Assembly (NCBI GenBank): GCA_036365515.1
Contig: CM070877.1
Location: 118,984,321 to 119,048,320 of the forward strand
Source: Torymus aiolomorphi
Lineage: Eukaryota > Arthropoda > Insecta > Hymenoptera > Torymidae
Length of the DNA: 64,000 bases
Direction: 5' to 3'
Below the pieces are notes generated by a model that saw only the letters and a program-made list of their open reading frames with translations, had not been told where the DNA came from and searched no databases. The position numbers were made by a program, and so were the translations under genes. This document shows, piece by piece, positions 59,425 to 64,000 of this stretch (positions within the stretch are counted from its first letter, which is position 1; each line of letters opens with the position of its first letter).

Positions 59425-59735
59425 TATATGTACGACAGCGACAAGCTTGTCGTGTCGTTTGTGTCTCGCTTTTGTGAGCTACAAAGTTTGTGGTTGTCGC
59501 TGTTGTTGATTTGTCTGTCGAGTGTCGATACACGATGCACCATCACGAACTCACGGTCATGGAACATGTGTGCTAACCGTATGGTAATACTCGCATTTGT
59601 TGAGCAGAATTTGATAACTGAAAATCAATTCTATGACCGTCAGAGTTCATGATGGTGCATCGACACTCGACAGACAAATCGACAACGGCGACAACCACAA
59701 ACTTTGTAGCTCACAAGAGCGAGACACAGGAGTTC
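59425..59735. mobile_element. foldback element, GTCTCGC..GAGCTACAAAGTTT arms
   Basis: Arms at about 59462-59550 and 59645-59730 (TGAGCTACAAAGTTTGTGGT, TCGACACTCGACAGAC) with a partly paired loop. Confidence 0.7.
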
Positions 59736-59942
59736 GGCTTGAGAGGCCGCCGCGCGCGGACGTGTTTTCCGTTACCGTTATCAAGAATGACGCAGAGAAC
59801 AACTAATAGCTCGAGCATATCCAAATGAACAAAAAACCCTCAATAGCTTTCAATACTTAGTAGCCATCAACATCCATTAAGAGCAACAAAGAAGTAAAAA
59901 GGCTAGTCCCGCCAAGGCGGGCTAGCGAAAAAGGAAAAAAAA

Positions 59943-61765
59943 ATGGTTCCCACAAAGGACAAGGAAAAGAAAGTTAAAGAAAAACCGCAGTTGCTATCAC
60001 CTCCTCATAACACTACATTCATTCCCATTTCTCCAACATATAAATCAGACAAAGGTAAGATCAATGCAAGCATCACTCCAACCCCAAAAACAGAATCTAG
60101 ATCACAAATTATAGCAAGGATTAATCACATGTCAAATAAAAATAAAACTGACCCACAATTAAATTATCAAAACTTAAAATATATATTTATTAAAAATAAT
60201 ACACACAAAAACCCAAACAATTTAGAAGATGAAAAAAAGCAAACCAAGATTCTCAGAAAACCCCCATAAACGAAAATAAAATTCTTCCCCAAAATGTCAC
60301 AGATCCTGACACATTGGTCAATAATGAACCAAAAGACGATAACATGCTCGGACATGACCGAGCAATGGATGTGGAGGATAGCACCTCTGCCGATCATAAG
60401 AGAAAAAGGAAACCGCTGAACCAATCGCCAGTGTCCCCGAGCACTCAACATAACCCAAAAAGAATAACAGACCCTATTGCAAAAAAATCATTTGAAAATA
60501 AAGATCAGTCACATCAAACGACCAATGTCAATAACCATCTAAACATACAAACAAACCAAGAATCTACAATAACATCAATCGGCAAAATAACAACCACTTG
60601 ACCGTCAAGTGCCCCCTGCAATTGATCACACCGCAGTAGAAGGCTTCCAGAATACGACAACAGATGCCCTCGCTGAACCACTCTGCCCGGGTTTCGATAT
60701 ATCTACTGCTGGTCCATACAAAATTTACCTCCAGAGTATAGATACTCAAAAAAAAAGATTAGACGCAATTAAAATTGCAAAAATACTAATCCCAAAATAC
60801 CCGGAAAAAGACACCTTTAATGAAATTAAACAGATAAGCTATAACAAAATATGCATAATTGTTAAGTACCGTAATGTAGCTAATCAAATAGTGAAATCAC
60901 CTATATGGAAAGAACAAGGCCTTCATGCCTTTATCGCAAACCACCTGCTAACAAAACAAGGGGTAATAAAGGGTGTATCTACAGATGTCACAGAAGAGGA
61001 ACTGTTAAAATGGCCCCCTCCAAATCGCAAACGTAAGAAGATTTACCAGACGTCAATACAACAAGGAAACAGATAAAGTAGATATGGTAGGAACCAACCA
61101 TGACAATTCAAATCACAGTTAAAGGACAGTTCTTACCTACCGAAGCTAAAATCTTAAAAGTAATCTACCCCATACAACAATACTACCCACAGATTAGACA
61201 ATGCTACAGATGCTTTCGGTTTGGACATGTGAAAGCAAACTGCAAAGCCCCAAATGAAAAATGTATAAGATGCGAACTAAATAAGCATGAAACTACTGAA
61301 ATATGCCCGAATGTAGATAAAAGCCCGCCTTGCCTCAATTGCCACCATGACCACCTACCCATAGACAAACTCTGTTCCAAAAGACTAAAGGAGCAACAAA
61401 TCAGAAATACTGCAACGAAATACAATCTATCAGTCGCAGAAGTAAAAAAACAATTAAGAGGAGATTTCTCAGTTAATGAGTTCCAATTCCCGGCTATTAA
61501 CAAAGCATCATCAATTGACCTCCCTTTAAAACGCTACCAAACAACAATGCCGTCATATGCTAAAACAGCAGAAGACAACCTTACCCAAAACACTAACATC
61601 CGGAATCAGAACACCAAAGAAAATAAAAACGAACACCCTATTCTTAGAAGCATTAGAAGCTCACCCACAAAAATACCCCAAAATAACAATAATCACAACA
61701 AAATTAATTTAGGATTTTACAAACTACACCAAGACTGCCTAACCTACACTAATGGAACTCCATAA
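59943..61765 (+). pseudogene. I-type LINE ORF1 (Gag-like), frameshifted
   Basis: Open pieces 59943-60269, 60314-60601, 60609-61076 and 61100-61765 in changing frames. The third and fourth carry the conserved Gag core (PYKIYLQSIDTQKKRLDAIK, later KVIYPIQQYYPQIRQCYRCF) and zinc knuckles CYRCFRFGHVKANC, CIRCELNKHETTEIC and CLNCHHDHLPIDKLC. The breaks rule out a functional protein unless they are sequencing errors. Confidence 0.75.
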
Positions 61766-62197
61766 ATACCACTCAAGTTCCCTACAAAAAGAAACACTGC
61801 AAAAGACTTCTTTAATCACATCGACTTCGACCCCATAAATAGAAAATCTCCGCAACCAGCAAATACAAACCTACATAGGAACCCAATCCAAAAGTACCTA
61901 GATTTTTTCGAACAAGCTCTAACAGAGTCATCTCTTCAACATCTAATGAAAGCCTTTGAAATTTTTAAACACAAAAACCTAGAAACCCAAGAAACTCAAG
62001 AAAAAGTTTACGATTCCGAAAAATATCAAGATATCGATTTAGAACTCTCCTTTAACACCCAAAAAACTACCGCAAGTAATTTATCATTGACTCAGTTAAC
62101 AGATAACTACGAATCAATATAAATTAGCGGCTACAACAGTTACATAACCTTACATAAATAACGCCAATAAAAATCACAAATAATCACCCCTTTCATA

Positions 62198-64000
62198 ATG
62201 CAGAATAACAAAAACAAAAACTATAGCTCTCAAACTAGACAAGAAAATAGAAATAACTTAAAAATTCTCCAATGGAATTGCCGCTCAATAATAAATAAAA
62301 TAGACGCCCTAAAATCTATAGCTGATGACTACGATGTCATCCTGCTATCAGAAACTTGGCTATTCCCTGAAAAGAAATTTACTATAAAAAATTTTAACAT
62401 TATCAGAAACGATAGACCAACCCATAACCAAAAAATAAAGAAAACGGTGGTGGAGTCTGTATCTTAATCAAAACTAAATACACATTTGAAATATTTAATC
62501 GAATCTATAACAAGCCAAAACACTTAGAAACAGTTGCAATAACAATAAACCTTGAAAACAACGAAAAAATACTTCTGTGCTCCGTCTACAGAATACCTGG
62601 ACAAATCACCTCAATAGAAAACTGGAACAAATTACTACACTCAGTAGACAGTTTTGAAAATAAAATAATCAGAGGAGATCTCAACTCGCACAATAAATTG
62701 TGGGGCTCAGATCATAATTGTACTTCAGGAATAAACCTATTAGACGCATTAGAAGATAGAGATTTAATAGTATTAAATGATGGATCCATGACATACGCAA
62801 AATCTGAAAACAACGTCACATCCTTCTCTGCAATAGACCTATCAATAGTATCCACCAATCTATACTTGCAATCACAATGGACCACAAAAGGCGATAAAAT
62901 GTATAGCGACCATTACCAAATAGAAAGAACTCTCAACAAAGCTCCAAAAATCAACCCCACCTCCTCCAGCCATAAATTAAAAATCAAAAACATCAAATGG
63001 AACCACTTCAACATGCTAATCAACAACCAAATAGACCAATACTACCCCTCAACCCAAATCAATACATTTATGCAAAAACCTTCCCAGGCGGAAATGATCT
63101 TCTATAATAAAAGTTAAAAAAAGTTTATAACTGATATTAGCAGATTATAAAGTCAGGATTTGAGACTTTTATAAAAGTCTAAAACTATTATAAATAGTTA
63201 TAAATAGTTATTTACTTTTTTAAGTTTTTTGGATTGCCGAAAAATGTGAATATTTGATCAGTAAAAAAAAGTAAATAACTATTAATAACTATTATCAATT
63301 TTTAATAATTGAAAATAATTATTTTAAACTTATAATTAATAATGATTTCATATAATAAGAATTTTAGAATGATTTTAAAGTTTAAATTCATTCAAAACTA
63401 TTTAAAACTATTAATAACTATTATTATCAAATAAAAAAAGTTTATAACTGATAATAACTTTTTACAGATTGATTTTATGGTTATCCACTGCAGCCCAAAA
63501 AAGTAAATACAAGTTTATAACTGTTATAAACTTTTTTTAGCTGTTCATAACAGAAAAAACTGTTGATAACTTTTATAAACTGTTACTATAGTCTCAAATC
63601 CTATCTTTATAAACAGTTATGAACAGTTATAAACTTTTTTTTAAATTATAAAAAGTTATATATTGTTATTAATAATTATTTGTAAAGTTTTATTTCCGCC
63701 TGGGTTTAAACGATAAGTACAACTTCATATCAACCACACTCACAAATGCTATATCAATACTAACCAAGCGAAAACAAAATAAAGAATCCAAACCAAATAA
63801 TTCTCATTGTTCAAACTACCAAGAGCAAAACCTCAACGAAAACAAACCTGATACCACCAATAATAGACCTCAACAAATTAAAAATAAACTAAAAACAAGC
63901 CATAAATCACATCCAGCTAAACCTCCATGGTGGAACGATGAAGCCACTGAAATAAATATAAAAAGAAGAAATCTAGAAAAAAACCTGAAAAAAATCCAAC
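62198..64000 (+). pseudogene. I-type LINE ORF2, endonuclease part, frameshifted and interrupted
   Basis: Starts with LKILQWNCRSIINKIDALKS and LLSETWLF of the APE-like endonuclease; one shift near 62445; continues through RGDLNSHNKLWGSDHN and the SDH motif (MYSDHYQIE) to 63082. The 622-bp insert follows; after it the frame resumes with NDKYNFISTTLTNA and PPWWNDE, the usual linker before the reverse transcriptase, which lies beyond the window. Confidence 0.82.
63083..63704. mobile_element. CCCAGGCGGAAAT element inserted in LINE ORF2
   Basis: Ends CCCAGGCGGAAAT and ATTTCCGCCTGGG; interior of about 10-bp units such as AGTTTATAACTG in both directions. TT at 63081-63082 and 63705-63706. Taking out the element with one TT rejoins ORF2 in frame (K-P-L-N-D-K). 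This fixes a 2-bp duplication for the CCC/GGG family. Confidence 0.88.

Larger units (their letters stand above)
59745..64000 (+). mobile_element. I-like LINE, broken, running off the window
   Basis: GC-rich leader (59745-59940), ORF1 in several frames (59943-61765), spacer to 62197, ORF2 from 62198 with endonuclease, interrupted at 63083-63704 by another element, then continuing to the window end. The boundary on the left is estimated from base composition. Confidence 0.8.

Overview
The window is nuclear DNA of an insect. The genes are split by short AT-rich introns and resemble arthropod families. The space between them is packed with LINE-type retrotransposons and palindromic (foldback) DNA elements. 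A hymenopteran is my best guess, but nothing here proves the order. No bacterial operon, CRISPR array, rRNA or complete tRNA gene is visible.

Six host genes can be read, exon by exon: RpL41 (408-870, +), a MALSU1/RsfS mitochondrial ribosome-assembly factor (17947-18974, +), an XK-related membrane protein (21199-26845, +), a BED-finger protein with a BESS-like C-terminus (28303-29692, -), the nuclear mRNA cap guanine-N7 methyltransferase RNMT (40203-42724, +) and DNA topoisomerase I (45367-51388, +). They do not form a pathway. RNMT and Top1 are simply adjacent and co-oriented.

Layout. 1-1540: RpL41. 2000-15960: a nest of transposable elements inside one another, with a series of palindromic units that meet at shared TTAA sites and contain two LINEs (one Jockey-like, about 5.2 kb). 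16307-17432: an element with 10-bp subterminal repeats and a tRNA-like module. 17440-29700: three host genes, with another LINE inside a foldback in XKR intron 3. 30635-38680: a second nest of PIF/Harbinger-like elements with 3-bp TTA/TAA target duplications, two carrying pieces of the Harbinger nuclease. 39700-51390: RNMT and Top1. 51390-59740: mostly featureless AT-rich DNA with foldbacks and a ~175-bp tandem repeat. 59745-64000: an I-like LINE, broken by frameshifts and by a 10-bp-repeat element, running off the window end.

The main interest is the transposon biology. Several insertions have an 'empty' version of their target elsewhere in the window, so target-site duplications (TA, TTAA, TTA/TTG, CTG, TT, and 9 bp for a LINE) can be read without a database. 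All superfamily names for elements lacking a transposase are inferences from target duplication and termini.
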